From Podocnemis expansa (Eukaryota > Chordata > Testudines > Podocnemididae), in assembly GCA_007922195.1 (NCBI GenBank), contig ML682038.1, positions 4,906,141 through 4,970,140 of the forward strand: a DNA stretch of 64,000 bases, in the 5' to 3' direction. Positions 10,080 through 21,829 of this stretch are shown piece by piece. Position numbers and translations under genes: made by a program. The notes beneath the pieces were generated by a model. That model saw nothing but the letters and a program-made list of their open reading frames with translations, was not told the origin of the DNA and did not search any database. Each line of letters begins with the position of its first letter. The stretch's first letter is position 1.

Positions 10080-12418
10080 TAAGTCCTACAGAGTGAAGTC
10101 AGGAGATCCTATCCTGAGTTATGGGTTATATGACAAGGACCCCTATAAACCTCCCTTCTCCCTCCATCCCAACCCCCACGAGACCACAGATGGAAGGAGA
10201 TCAGTATTTGGCCTATAGTCCTTGACCTCTCAGAATGCAAAGACAAGTAATTCTTTCTGCTTTGGATGGAAGCTGTGTACACTTATACATGAGACTGCTC
10301 CACTCTTTTAGATCGGCGATGCTCATCCCAAAACAGCTATGTGGATCTTCTTTCTAGCCCATCTCAGGCTAGGCTGTATTGAGACCATCTTTACAGAGTT
10401 AGATAATTTCTGTTTTGGAATGTAAGGGGAAATATGCTTCTGGTTTATGCATGTGTCTAACAAGGAAATGTGAAAGGGTTACACAGCAAGCTTTCTTGAT
10501 CTTTAGGAGTATGCCTGTGTGGCAGAGGCACTGGTTTGTACTGTGTGACACAGAATGAAAAAGGTTAAATGTCAGTCACAAAAGGCTGTCATAAAACATT
10601 CATTTGTCTTGAACCTGATACTTTCCAGTCTACTGAAGCTAAAGCTAATGCAAAGTATTATGGGATATTTGACATAGGTGAATAGAATTGTGGGGAGAGT
10701 GTAATGCATTTAGATAGTGTAACTTTCCAACACTTGCATTAATACTGTGACTAACATAAACATATTGGCTAACATGACTCCATGCTGGCATGCATGCACA
10801 CTTAAATACTGTCACTGAAATATGAAAAAAAAAAAAAAACAGGAAAAAGCAGCAACAGCAAAAGGCAAACTCTCTTCTAATTCTTGCTTCTCATCTCCCT
10901 TTTATGATCTTTTTCACATGATGACTTTAAAGCAATTCCAATGCCATTGTTACAGAGGAGTAATTTCATAATGACTAAATTAGAAACAAGAGAACACTTA
11001 TTTGTGACGACTTTTTAGACTGCATTTGTCAGATCTTGATCTGACTTACAGAGTGAATCTGGAGCAACGCCAACAATTTCCAACTGGCTCTACAGGTTAC
11101 TAATAAGATCTTATTTAGTTAGAGCTGATTTTACTCAGGTTTCATTTTTGGTGCTGTACATAGATGAATTACAAGGGTTACGTGAAAACAACATATAGCT
11201 CTTCAAGAAACAATAGTCACAATTGCACTCTGAAAATATTTTGTGACCGGAAACTTCCTTTTATATGGAATAGTCACAAAAAATGGTAACATTTTTTTTT
11301 AAATTGAACACTGTAGAAGTGTTTCTCTAAGGAAACTAATCTTTGTATAAATACACTTGTGAATTATGCAAATTCCCCCCCACACAAAAAGGATCCTTTT
11401 TAGTGAAAACATGACAATTTTGAATGAACACTCACAAGACGTCAGTTGTAAACTTGAATTAGAATGTTAAAATCCACAAATTCTGAGGGCTTTGAAGTTT
11501 GCTGAAAACATATTGTACAGCCCAAATTGTTATCAGTTATGGCTGTTTATCTCATTTAAGTAACAAAAAATTCTTTTCTTTTCTTTCTGTAAATGCAGAA
11601 ATCTTCAAAGATAGTTTATATACTTGCGCTATTTCCCTTTTCTTTGCAGCAGAACATACTACGACCATACTGAATTTATAGGGCCTGATCAGGAAGTCAA
11701 TGGAGAGTGTCCCATGTCATCAGTGCTTTGAATCATGTCTACACAGAGTATATGTTTTAAAATACCTAAAACCTACAAATAACACCCCAAAACCTGTGGT
11801 AATATGAGACTGCAACTCCATTCCCAAAGACATACTTGCTCCAGGTGATAATGGGCCATCGTTTCCAGCAGTGTTAAACCATTCTTATAATTACAGGATT
11901 TCAAACCTACACAGTGACTTAGCAAGCCTGTAAATCAACAGTACACTAGCCTGGCTAAGTTGCCATGTGGTCTCTACTACCACGCATTAAAGATCTGTAG
12001 TGAACTTTGATGCACTGCTGTTTAAATGGGAGTATCTTGAAGCACACTACAAAAATTGGAATGCACTGCAGCAGGGTCCACAGGGCCAGTGAATATGCAG
12101 CAAGTTAATGTGCTGCACATTCACACGTTTGACTTGCCACATTCTAAATGGCCACATAGTCAAGCCTGTGGTTTCTTCATAATGCTATTATCTTACTGGA
12201 TGTCTGCACGCTGCCCTTTGAACCTCAGTATTTAAAATTGATTCAAAGACATCAAAACTAATGCTTTATCACAGAAGTAGGATGTGTCCTCGTATTATGG
12301 AGGTACATATTTGTATTTTCTGCAGTAAAGTGACCATTACTTTTCTAATCATAAACTGAACACCTTTCATTCTTGCTGTCCTTCTTTATCTCACAGCTCT
12401 TAGTCAGGTACTTGGTCC
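10080..12418. other. AT-rich sequence with no recognised gene
   Basis: No exon or RNA gene is recognised. A poly(A) run sits at about 10825-10840. GGGCCTGATCAGGAAGTC at about 11681 resembles the start of an old GGGCCTGAT-ended repeat, but no partner end is visible. Confidence 0.4.
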
Positions 12419-12423
12419 TGCCA

Positions 12424-12486
12424 TGAATGCAGGGGACTGGACGAGATGGCCTTTCATAGTACCTTCCAGTTTCTATGATTCTATGT
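12424..12486 (+). mobile_element. CR1 3'-end fragment
   Basis: GAATGCAGGGGACTGGACGAGATGG continues to CCTTCCAGTTTCTATGATTCTATG, the typical CR1 3' terminus with the TTCTATGA octamer. Only the tail (about 65 bp) remains, as expected from severe 5' truncation. Confidence 0.75.
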
Positions 12487-14571
12487 TATTTCATGTTCCT
12501 CAAGTCATTTCCTTCCATTGTCACTTGAAACCATGGCCCAATAAACCCCCAAGACAAACAAAGAGAAAGAAAATACCAAAAGTGACAACAAGAAGCAACA
12601 AATTTGTAGGTAATCAGCTAAGTAAACAGCAATATGAATGAACAAAGTAATGCTACCATATACTCTGCACTTTGTGAAGGGTTTACCCTTTGACATATTT
12701 CTAGTAAAGGAGCATTAATGATATTTTTGGAAAAATGAGTGGTTATGGGGCATTTTTAATAAAATATATTGAAAGGTCACATTGAGCTCCATGCATATGA
12801 TATCATCTGCTGGATGAAAATGGAAAAGCTAAGAAGAAAAGCTGTTTTCTTTAATAGAAGAGATGGTAATTTCTCCATCAAGCAGCCCTATATCATAATA
12901 TTACAGTTCAGAAAGAGAGAATTGGTTGGAACTGCACTGTAAAATCAAGTGTCGCAATCCATATGAGAAAGAGCTGTCCATTTGAACAATTGTTCCGACT
13001 GGTTTTGACAATTTTATTTTTATGCGAAGTACTAGTTACTGTATTTCAAACAGTCACCATGTGCATTAAAACATATGATTTGTATTTCTTCATTTAGTAT
13101 TATTATCTCTATTTATGTTTAAGGTTATTTGTTACCCTGCTGGTTCAATATAACAAACACTATGTATAGTGCTTCACTCTTGTAGCATGGGATCTGTTAG
13201 GCATATGATATCTTGCCCTTGTAAGTCTCCATCCTTGCCCTAGAGCTACTGATGATCTTTCAAAGAAGAAAACACCAAATAAAGGGAAAAAAACACATTC
13301 CATGTATTAATATTAATTGTGGTCTTTTCCATAAGTCAATAAACTTATGGCTACATTAGAATTGTAGCCATGATCTCTTGCTTTTCCAAGTGAATTATTG
13401 AGCTGGTAGCTGTAAGAAGCCAGTTCTGAGGTAAAGACCAACACTGTGCATCACAGTCAAGTTCAGGAAAATATTTAAATATGAAGGGCCAAATTAATCT
13501 CTGGCTAAACTCTACTGAAATAAATAGAGTCACATCAAGTTGAACTGGGGCCAAGAAATTCACATAATTCACAGTCTACAGTAGTCCCCCTGAGCATTAT
13601 ACCATGTGCCTCTTCTCATTTCTAAACTCTAATTATATTCTCACTCATTCTCTTGAGAGATGGTAACTAATTTTGGTCATGATTGATCTGGGTCTAATTT
13701 GAAGCCCTGGTTCCCTTTCCTATCACATCATATTATATCACTATTCAGTCCATCAACTCTTTTTGAATGTTTATGGGTTAATATACTGAGATACACAACT
13801 TTGAAATACAGCTGCTGGAAAAAAGACACCATTTTATAAAATCTATATTTAAATGATAAACCTCAGTTGTAGTCTATGCCAAAACCAAGCAACCAAAGAA
13901 AAATATAACGCCTCAGGCAAGTGAGAGTTCAAAAATGCATTTTCATTTAATAGAAATGACTGTTGTTTAATAAAAAATAATTTGGGCCTACTTAACTGAA
14001 AAATAAAAGTATAGCTGTGTACTAACTGGAATAATAGAAAACAGGTCACATTAAATTATCACAGGGAAATATTCAAAAAAAAGAACCTGTTTTCTCCAAA
14101 ACCATCCCTTACCTTTAAAATGCATTATGGAAAATCTTTGTTGCATCTTTTCATTTCTCTCTTCAATTTCCTCCTCTTCTTTTTTGTTTCTGGAGGGAAG
14201 AATATTCCTCCTTGTCTCTGTCCTCTTCTCACTGTGAATGGTGAAGAATCTCATTCAGAACAGGTCTAGAAGTGAAGAGAGTATCCTTGCTTTTTGTATG
14301 CTTACACAAATACATCATATTAAAAGTTCTCATCCCTGGAGACTCATTAAAAGGGAAGTGTGGAAAATTCCTCGGTGTTATGAATGTCTCATTTTATGGT
14401 GAAGTAAAGGGCATTTATAAGAGCTCCAATATAACAGAATAATAATCCATATCTGTTCCAAAGTGGCTAACTCCAGATACACAGTGATTCTCATTCTCTG
14501 CTCTCAGCAGAATTACCAAGAATACAACAAGAATGAGGAAGCTGATATAAATGCTCCTCATTTTCAGTATC
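12487..14571. other. AT-rich sequence with no recognised gene
   Basis: No domain-bearing frame, RNA gene or recognisable repeat was found. Confidence 0.4.
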
Positions 14572-14574
14572 AGT

Positions 14575-15033
14575 GGATATGTCTACACTTACAAAATTAA
14601 TTTAAGTAGTTAATTCAAAATAACTACTTTGAATTTAAATAGAAGTTATTTCAAATTAGCACTACTTCGAAGTTATTATTTTGAATTAGGAGTCCAGTGA
14701 AAACTCTCTAATCTGAAATAAAGTGGGCTTTATTAATTCAAAGTAGAGAGTCTTCACTATACTCTCTAATTCAAAATAGGCAGGCAAAATAGGCAAATTA
14801 GTTCAAATTAAGCCTATTCTGTGGTTTAAAATGGCTTAATTCGAACTAATAACTTTGAAGTAAGTGATATTCAAAGTAAAAGGAGGGGTTTTTTTAATAT
14901 CAAATTAGTGATTTCTTATTTCAAATTAAGGAACATTTAATTTGATATAATAAAATGCCTGCTTTGCCAGGGAATAAGTTATTTCAAATTAAACCTTCTT
15001 AATTTGAAATAATTTGAAAGTGTAGACATAGCC
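14575..15033. mobile_element. Harbinger-like MITE M4 (TTCAAATTA type)
   Basis: Ends are GGATATGTCTACAC and GTGTAGACATAGCC, with the 3-bp duplication AGT (14572-14574 and 15034-15036). The interior is built of TTTGAATTA, TTCAAATTAA and GAAGTTATT words and has very few CpGs, in contrast to the TTTCGAAA copies. It is 459 bp and non-coding. Confidence 0.87.
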
Positions 15034-15525
15034 AGTATTACTTGTTTATTCCTTATGGTAAACATATTTGTTAAATTCATTGACCTTACTGCTCCCCTTC
15101 TTTGTCACATAGTCCTGATCTTCATCTACCTGCCTTTAGACATGTCTACCAAACATTTCTTCACCTCAAAGATACTTTGTCAAATGGAAAGGGAGTATCC
15201 TATTTAGTTATAGTGGACCCATATGGAAGGACAATAAAATCTCCAGAGATTTACTCCAGAAATGTATGGACATGGGTGAAAGCCATCTGGCCCATGGCCC
15301 TTATCATACATATTTGACCATTGATAGCCTTAGGTGAATTCTTATGCACAATTTCCTTGGGTTAATTTCTGAAGTTCTTTCTCTTCATTAATCTTCCACA
15401 TTCTATAAAGAGTAATGTAAGCACATTGAAGCACTTAACTCTCCTTTGTCTTGGTTTTCATTTTCTTTTCTTCATTTTGAACCTATTCAAACACTTCGCA
15501 CTTGAAGCGTGACTTAGGCCATGGT

Positions 15526-15673
15526 GGGGCAGATTCACATTTACATTAATGCCCATCTATATCACTAGCGCTCTAAAGAGTACTTAAAATGAGTGCAAAT
15601 ATAATTTATTCCAACTGCAAGGCCCTTTTGCCAGTGCAGTGTAGAGGACCTTAGTATGCAGAAGAATCAGGCC
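15526..15673. repeat. Old repeat with GGGC-AGATTC / GAATCAGGCCC ends
   Basis: GGGGCAGATTCAC at the left and GAAGAATCAGGCCC at the right form imperfect inverted ends. Similar ends occur at 42496-42566. The family name is unknown to me and no clear target duplication is seen. Confidence 0.4.
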
Positions 15674-15679
15674 CAACAT

Positions 15680-17855
15680 GTTTAGTTAGAAAAGTCTGGG
15701 ATGGGCAGGGGGAAATGCAAAGAAGAAAATCAATTGAAACAAAATGAATCTGAGTGCATTCAAATTAGAAAAACACAGGATCTAATTTTGTTCCTTGTGA
15801 AGTCAGTGGCAGTTTTCCATCCAAGTGGCAGGCAAATTTTGAATCTAACTGTTGTCCATTGAAAGATTAGTTGACACAAGTGATTCTGCAAAATCTTTTC
15901 TTCAGTGAATTAGCATTTTCCAACAAATGTTCCATCTGAAAATTTCAGATCAGCTGTACTCAAAAGCAAAATTTGCCCCTTGTTTTTTTAGAAGCTGAAG
16001 CAGAAGTTAAAATAATTCACCAAAATCAAAATATTTTGTCTTCTGGGCTATGTAGGTTCCACTCCCACCTTTTTGCTTCTCTGTTGTTTAGAATTTCTCC
16101 TGGGACAATAATGCTATTTCTTGCTTCACACAGAAACTTAATCCAAACACTAGATAAGCTGTACAAACTTCAGAAGAGACCTATGAAGAATGCTTCACAG
16201 CCTTAGAAAAAGAGACATCTCTTTCTCTTTTCCTCAGATTTACAATGAACAGACATACTTTAAAAAATTTCAGTAGAACAAGGTCAACTAAATTTTCACA
16301 AAACATTTCTGCTCAATGTAAATCTAGTGGGAAGGAGAGGGGGAAAGACTATGATTATTTTTCTAATCACTGGGTCAAAGTGTGTGGTACGGCGTCTGAA
16401 ATTCTTTTAATACAATTTTGTGTGGTAGAGGTGGTTTTATCTGGAAAAAATATTTAATGCTACCAAATTCAAAACAAGAATTTAAAAAGTCTTTGGTATG
16501 AAAATATTACTGTTAAAACTAGCAAAAATGAAACTTGGATCGCTTCCATTCTTTTTGTACTTAATTTGCAAATATCTACCTTAGTTATATATCTCAAGTC
16601 TGCCTTGAACTGTACAGTCTGCCCAAACCTCAGCATCTTAGATCCACCATTATACTACATCAGGACACATTTTCAAGTGGTCAAAGAAGAATGTGCACTC
16701 TCCAGTCACTATGATAACCTCATGGAATAAGTCAACATGAAGAACCACGTGTATGGTTCACACAAACACAACTGCCTCCATGGTCTGAATAAACCTTACT
16801 CATTTTTAAATGTAATATGAGAGGCAATTCCTGACAGAGGAATTTAGAAAGCAAAGTGTGAAGTTTAATAACTCCATTTTCACAGAATTTCCCAGCTACC
16901 CTTCAGTTCAAAACTGTTCCATAACACTACTAGTAGTGTTGGAGCTTCTGGAACAAATGGAAGATAAAGGTACACCTACATCATAACAGACAAACAAATC
17001 AACAGGGCAATAACTCACAGAGCCTAGGTGAATTCACTTGGGTTGAATGGGTCTCAGACAATGGGAATAAAAGCAGCGTAGACTTTCCCATTAGGGTGGG
17101 AGCCTAGGCTCTGAAATTGGTGATATGCATGAAGTGGAGACAAAGGCTTGTGTGTGTTTGTGAATGTTCATACAGTATAACATTCCTAACTCCTGCTCCA
17201 CTATACAAGATGGGCTCCCTCTGCTCCCTTAGGTTCAAGAAACCTAACTGCTGGGGAAAGGTAGAACCTCATGTCTTATCTTATTTGTTTACATCCCCTC
17301 CTTTCAGCTTTAAGCACTTCTGAACTATGCTGCTGCTACTGCTCCCTTCTTGCAACTCAGCTCTGCTCTCAGATGCACCAGTGGGAGCAGCTGAGAAAGG
17401 CAGAATGGGGAGCAATCAGGCACCATTTTCTTGAGCACTCCGCCAAGTTGGAAGCTGGCATTTCTTTTAATACCTCAGGCAGCAACCAGTCTGGGACCAT
17501 GGCTGGAACTGTGAATTGCTCACATCTGTTCAAAAACCCAGAATGCATCTGGACTTTTGGCAGCTTGGTATGCAAAACTGCCACTGAAAAAGAGCAACTG
17601 AGATAGATGGTTAATATGTGATGATTCTTTGCCTGGGCCCTCTGTGTGGAAGGGATTCTGTGAATTTCAGTGGTGAGCGGGGAGGGACTGACAGCTGTCT
17701 TCACCACTGTACCCTACTCTATACCTGTAATTAATTTCTGTATAGAAATGGGAGGAATGAAATATAACTGGAAGCCATGGTTAGCTGTTGTTGAGCAGCT
17801 ACACAAGGCAGAAACAAAGCAAGGGTGGCTCCATTTGGAACCATACCTCCAAGAA
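15680..17855. other. Sequence with no recognised gene
   Basis: A perfect 18-bp palindrome lies at 16923-16940. Opposing open frames of about 110 codons at 17271-17606 and 17369-17707 overlap each other and show no recognisable domain. I do not call them genes. Confidence 0.4.
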
Positions 17856-17862
17856 GAAGAAG

Positions 17863-18193
17863 GGCTCTGTCTACATTGCCAAATTTGTCCAGACTAAGGA
17901 AGCTTTTAGTCTGCACTAATTTAGCCCTTGGCCACACTAGGCTTTGCCTAGTCCAAACTAAGACATTGCTCAGTTTGGACTTGGCAAAGCTTAGCCCAAA
18001 GCAGTAAGACCCAGTGGTTAGTCCAGACTTACTTGCTTTAGTTGAAACTAATTGCATGCAGTACATGAACTAATGGTTAGTTTGAACTTAAAAAGTTTGA
18101 ATTAAGCCATTAGTTCAAACTAGCCATGCGTTCTACTTCAAACTAAAACTTTAGTTTGAACTAGAAACTAAAATTGGTGATGTAGACATAGCC
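17863..18193. mobile_element. Harbinger-like MITE M5 (AGTTTGAACTA type)
   Basis: Ends are GGCTCTGTCTACAT and ATGTAGACATAGCC, with the 3-bp duplication AAG (17860-17862 and 18194-18196). The interior repeats TTAGTTTGAACTAA, TAGTCCAAACTA and similar palindromic words. It is 331 bp and non-coding. Confidence 0.85.
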
Positions 18194-18479
18194 AAGGAGA
18201 CCAATAGAATAGCATGACATATGAATCTTGGAGATCTCTGGACCTGAGGAAGTTTATTTGAGAAAACCCACTACCCTCCTGCCCCCTTACTCCTGCTGAG
18301 ATTTTCCAGTTACATTTTCCCCCACAGGAGAGGATAAGTTTTTCTAGCCTCAGACTAATAATTTAATTAATCAATAGAAAAATAGTCATTATCCTCTTGT
18401 CTGAAAGTTTAGTACCCAATGAAATACAAAATCGTTCAGGCATTAATGGGAACATCAATTTCTAAGCATCCAGCCCAAC

Positions 18480-19718
18480 TATCATAGAATCATAGAATCC
18501 TAGGGTTAGAAAGGACCTCATAGGTCATCTAGTCCAACCCCCTGCCAGAGGCAGGACCACTCCCACTAAACCATCCCAGTAATGGTTTTATCCAGCCGGG
18601 CCTTAAACACCTCCAAAGATGGTGAATCCACCACCTCCCTAGGCAGCTCATTCCAATGTTTCACCACTCGCCTCGTAAAAAAGTTTTTTCTAATATCCAG
18701 CCTCGACCTCCCTAACCGCAACTTGAGACCATTGCTCCTCGTCTTGTCCTCCTTTACTACCGAGAATAGTCGAGCTCCATCTTCCTTGGAGCACCCCTTC
18801 AAGTAGTTGAAGGTTGCTATCAAATCCCCCCTCCATCTTCTCTTCTGCAGACTAAATAAGCCTAATGCTTTCAGTCTTTCCTCATAGGGCTTGTGCTCCA
18901 GCCCTTTAATCATTTTGGTTGCCCTCCTCTGAACTCTCTCCAGTAGGTCCCTGTCCTTTTTGTAGTGGGGAGCCCAAAACTGAACACAGTATTCCAGATG
19001 TGGCCTCACCAGTGCAGAATAGAGGGGAATGATCACATCCCTTGATCTGCTGGTAATACTTCTGTTGATGCAGCCCAGTATGCCATTGGCCTTTTTGGCA
19101 GCAAGAGCACACTGCTGACTCATATCTAGCTTCCCATCCACCATGACCCCCAGGTCCTTTTCTACACTGCTGCTACTCAGCTGAATGTTTCCCAGCCTGT
19201 AGCAGTGCATGGGGTTTTTCCGTCCCCCATGCAGGATTTTACACTTGTCCTTATTGAACTTCATAAGATTTTTATTGGCCCACTGTTCCAATTTATCTAG
19301 GTCTCCCTGAATCCTGTCCTTGCCCTCCAAAGTGTCTACTGTTCCCCCTAGCTTGGTGTCATCCGCAAACTTACTGAGAGTGCAGTCTATTACATCATCC
19401 AGATCATTGATGAAAATGTTGAACAGAACCGGCCCCAGGACCGACCCCTGGGGCACACCACTAGTGACTGGTTGCCAGCTAGACATGGAACCATTGATTC
19501 CTACACGCTGAAACCGTTGATCTAGCCAGTTTTCTATCCACCTTATAGTCCACCTATCCAACCCATACTTCCTTAATTTGCCAATGAGAATGCTGTGGGA
19601 AACTGTATCAAAAGCCTTGCTAAAATGAAGGTATGTCACATCAACGGTTCTTTCTGCATCTAGAAAACCAGTCATCTGATCATAGAAGGAAATGAGATTG
19701 GTCAGGCATGATTTACCC
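18480..19718 (-). mobile_element. CR1 LINE, 5'-truncated, young copy
   Basis: On the minus strand the element runs from a 5' truncation near 19718 to the 3' end at 18480, which consists of two TTCTATGA-type octamers. Just inside the truncation the frame reads [14 protein letters not shown] and continues without a stop into the RT frame at 18566-19675. The segment covers the second part of the reverse transcriptase and the C-terminal region of ORF2. The endonuclease, ORF1 and 5' UTR are absent. The long open frame points to a recent insertion. Confidence 0.93.
18566..19675 (-). CDS. CR1 ORF2 C-terminal part (reverse transcriptase)
   Basis: This 369-residue open frame is the C-terminal part of CR1 ORF2, the RT that copies LINE RNA at the nicked target. 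Visible blocks are the motif A region [13 protein letters not shown] (about 15-27), [11 protein letters not shown] (about 72-82), and the catalytic FADD (103-106) followed by TKLGG. Thumb and C-terminal segments follow ([31 protein letters not shown]) and the protein ends KTITGMV. The first methionine is internal; the frame is open upstream to the truncation. Motif A has His at residue 17 where the family has the catalytic Asp (LDFSKAFD), so the encoded enzyme should be inactive. It is a retrotransposon fragment and not a host gene. Confidence 0.9.
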   Translation of the reverse strand: MTGFLDAERTVDVTYLHFSKAFDTVSHSILIGKLRKYGLDRWTIRWIENWLDQRFQRVGINGSMSSWQPVTSGVPQGSVLGPVLFNIFINDLDDVIDCTLSKFADDTKLGGTVDTLEGKDRIQGDLDKLEQWANKNLMKFNKDKCKILHGGRKNPMHCYRLGNIQLSSSSVEKDLGVMVDGKLDMSQQCALAAKKANGILGCINRSITSRSRDVIIPLYSALVRPHLEYCVQFWAPHYKKDRDLLERVQRRATKMIKGLEHKPYEERLKALGLFSLQKRRWRGDLIATFNYLKGCSKEDGARLFSVVKEDKTRSNGLKLRLGRSRLDIRKNFFTRRVVKHWNELPREVVDSPSLEVFKARLDKTITGMV

Positions 19719-19719
19719 T

Positions 19720-20650
19720 ATCATTTTATTTTTCATTGAGCTGAACTGAACAGAACTCTGACCACGTTGAACTTGCTTTTACAAGTGGGTTTTGAGGCTC
19801 TTCCTGGCACTGCTGGGTTTGCATATGTTCAGCTGTTATCTCAACTGCTCTACTTTTGTTTCATTAGCATGCCATAAACACATGTGGAGATGAGGGGACA
19901 CACACATACATAATAATAATGACAACCATGAAGCTTATTCTGATGGGGACAAAGCTTTCCTCAAGGCTTTCATCCCTCTTCTTGCACTAGCTCAACAACA
20001 TACAATAATAAATTAATAAACAAGCAACTAAGTAAATGAATAATTGACTCGCTACTAATATTTAATTTAAATGCAGTTTTCTTTCAAGCTGTTGGTAGCC
20101 ATCTTTGCTTTTCATAAAACTCAATCATACGTACTCATCACTGTGGCTCATTTACTCCAGAATGAAGTTTTAAAATGGCAACCTAAGACATGTGGCACAT
20201 GCAGGTCACTGTCCTATGGGCTTGTTTTCATCTGAGAGAGAAACACATTATCAAAGTATAAGTCAGCCCCATGTGAAGCAGCTCAGTAATCTAATGATTG
20301 GTGCAATGTAACTGAAATGACAAGTTTGGAGACCACAGTTTCATATGTATAATTAATTCTTTCTACTTTATTGTGTGCACTTTTTCAGATCAGTTTTAGA
20401 ATTTGAGGTCCTGTGAACAAGGAACTTGCATGGCACGCTTTGTAAGAGTAGGAACTTGCCACAGTAGAGTGTCCCAAGCAACTTCCTGTCACGACACACC
20501 CTAGGAAAATTTCCAGTCATGTGACAGTAAGTTGCCTGAGACACCACTTTTTACTTAGCAAGTGGAGCTGTGGGAGAAAGAGAGTGGCGGAGAGGCTGCA
20601 AGAGGAGGCTCTCCCACCACAGCACCTGCCAGTGGTGTGACCTCTGCCAC
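19720..20650. other. Sequence with no recognised gene
   Basis: No recognisable gene or repeat apart from short AT-rich runs such as AATAATAAATTAATAAA near 20004. Confidence 0.4.
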
Positions 20651-20653
20651 TGT

Positions 20654-21106
20654 GGCTATGTCCACATGTACATGCTTATTTCGATTTAAGTTAAATCAAA
20701 ATAAGTTAATTTGAAATAAAATCCTTAATTTGAGTTAACTTAAATCGAAATAAGCAAAAACCTCAAATCGAAATAGCAAGTCCAGACACAGGACTTACTT
20801 GCTATTTCGAATAAGGAGAGAGACACCAAGGGAGGTGTGGCAACATGGCCCCCTCACTGGGCCATGTCCCCACCTAATATATACAAAAAGGAAGGCAACC
20901 TGGGAAGGAGAAGGGCAAAAGTGTTATTTCAAAATAACGGTTTTGGGGCTTCCTGGCACCATTTCGAAATAACAGACCATTCGAATTAAAGTAGGTTTAA
21001 GCTATTTCGAAATAACGTCTTTTGTTTCGAAATGACAGAGCTCGTCATTTCGAAACAAGAAAACACCAGTGTTATTTTGATTGAAAAGATAAATATGGAC
21101 ATACCC
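20654..21106. mobile_element. Harbinger-like MITE M6 (TTTCGAAA type)
   Basis: Ends are GGCTATGTCCACATG and TATGGACATACCC, with the perfect 3-bp duplication TGT (20651-20653 and 21107-21109). The interior mixes TTAAATCGAAATAAG and TTTCGAAATAAC words. Its central part (GGGCCATGTCCCC..CAACCTGGGAAGGAGAAGGGCAAAAGTGTTA) resembles the central part of M1 (about 1330-1395), so the two share a subfamily core. Confidence 0.85.
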
Positions 21107-21248
21107 TGTTGCTGTAAGGGCATGCTGCACCCAGCGACTGTGGCCATAAGCAGAGCAGAGACAGTAGTGCAGGCACCTCTGCTTCACTCATGGCCATGGC
21201 CACTGAGTAGTTCTGCAGCCAGAACAGCAAAGTTCGCACTGTTGCTAG

Positions 21249-21825
21249 GTGCTGTGGTGGGCAGGCCTTATATCCAAGTGTGTGGGCCCTGACCCATCTG
21301 GGCCCACCCATGGCTAAATCTCTCCCCGGGCCCAGGGGTCCACCGCAATGTGGGGGCCCCTCCATCTTGGCAGCAGCGCAGCACTGAGATGGGGAGTGGG
21401 GTGAGCTGGCCTGAGGCCAAGCTCTGAGCTCCCTCCCCACCCCTGGGCTGTCCCATTGGTCCCCAGGGGTGGGGTGCGCCAGCCCACAGCTTGAGTTCTC
21501 CCATTCTCATCCCACTCTAGGCCAGCCACTCTGCCTCTGGGGGCAGGGCGAACCAGCCACGGCCTGGCTGGTCTACGGGGGGGCTGGGCCAGACAGTTGA
21601 CTGCCACACATGCACTACAGGCTGTGGCATGGCCTGAAGCCACACCACATGCAGCAGTTGGCCACACATTTCCCCAAGGCCAACCAGCCAGACTGGAGCT
21701 GGCCTCTGGCCCCAGCCTCCCTACCCCCATCAAGCACTGGTCCACTGGCTGGGCAGGAGGGCTTCCAGTGAGGGGGGCCACTGGTGGGGAAGTCCAGAGG
21801 CTTGCAGCCCCTGATCCGCCACTCC
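21249..21825. mobile_element. Probable hAT-like GC-rich element
   Basis: The right end CTGATCCGCCACT at about 21823 and the left start GTGGTGGGCAGGCC at about 21254 resemble the ends of the hAT at 30801-31212, and both share a GGGCCC-rich interior. I see no 8-bp duplication, so exact ends are uncertain. The overlapping frames inside on both strands are GC-rich non-coding translations. Confidence 0.45.
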
Positions 21826-21829
21826 CCAG

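Noticed and set aside
9097..10240. 8-bp duplication for the hAT-like element at 9097
   Set aside because: TCAGAGAA at the left has only loose matches (for example near 10231) and no proper right end beside them.
17271..17707. Opposed 110-codon frames
   Set aside because: They overlap each other on opposite strands with no recognisable domain, typical of chance open frames.
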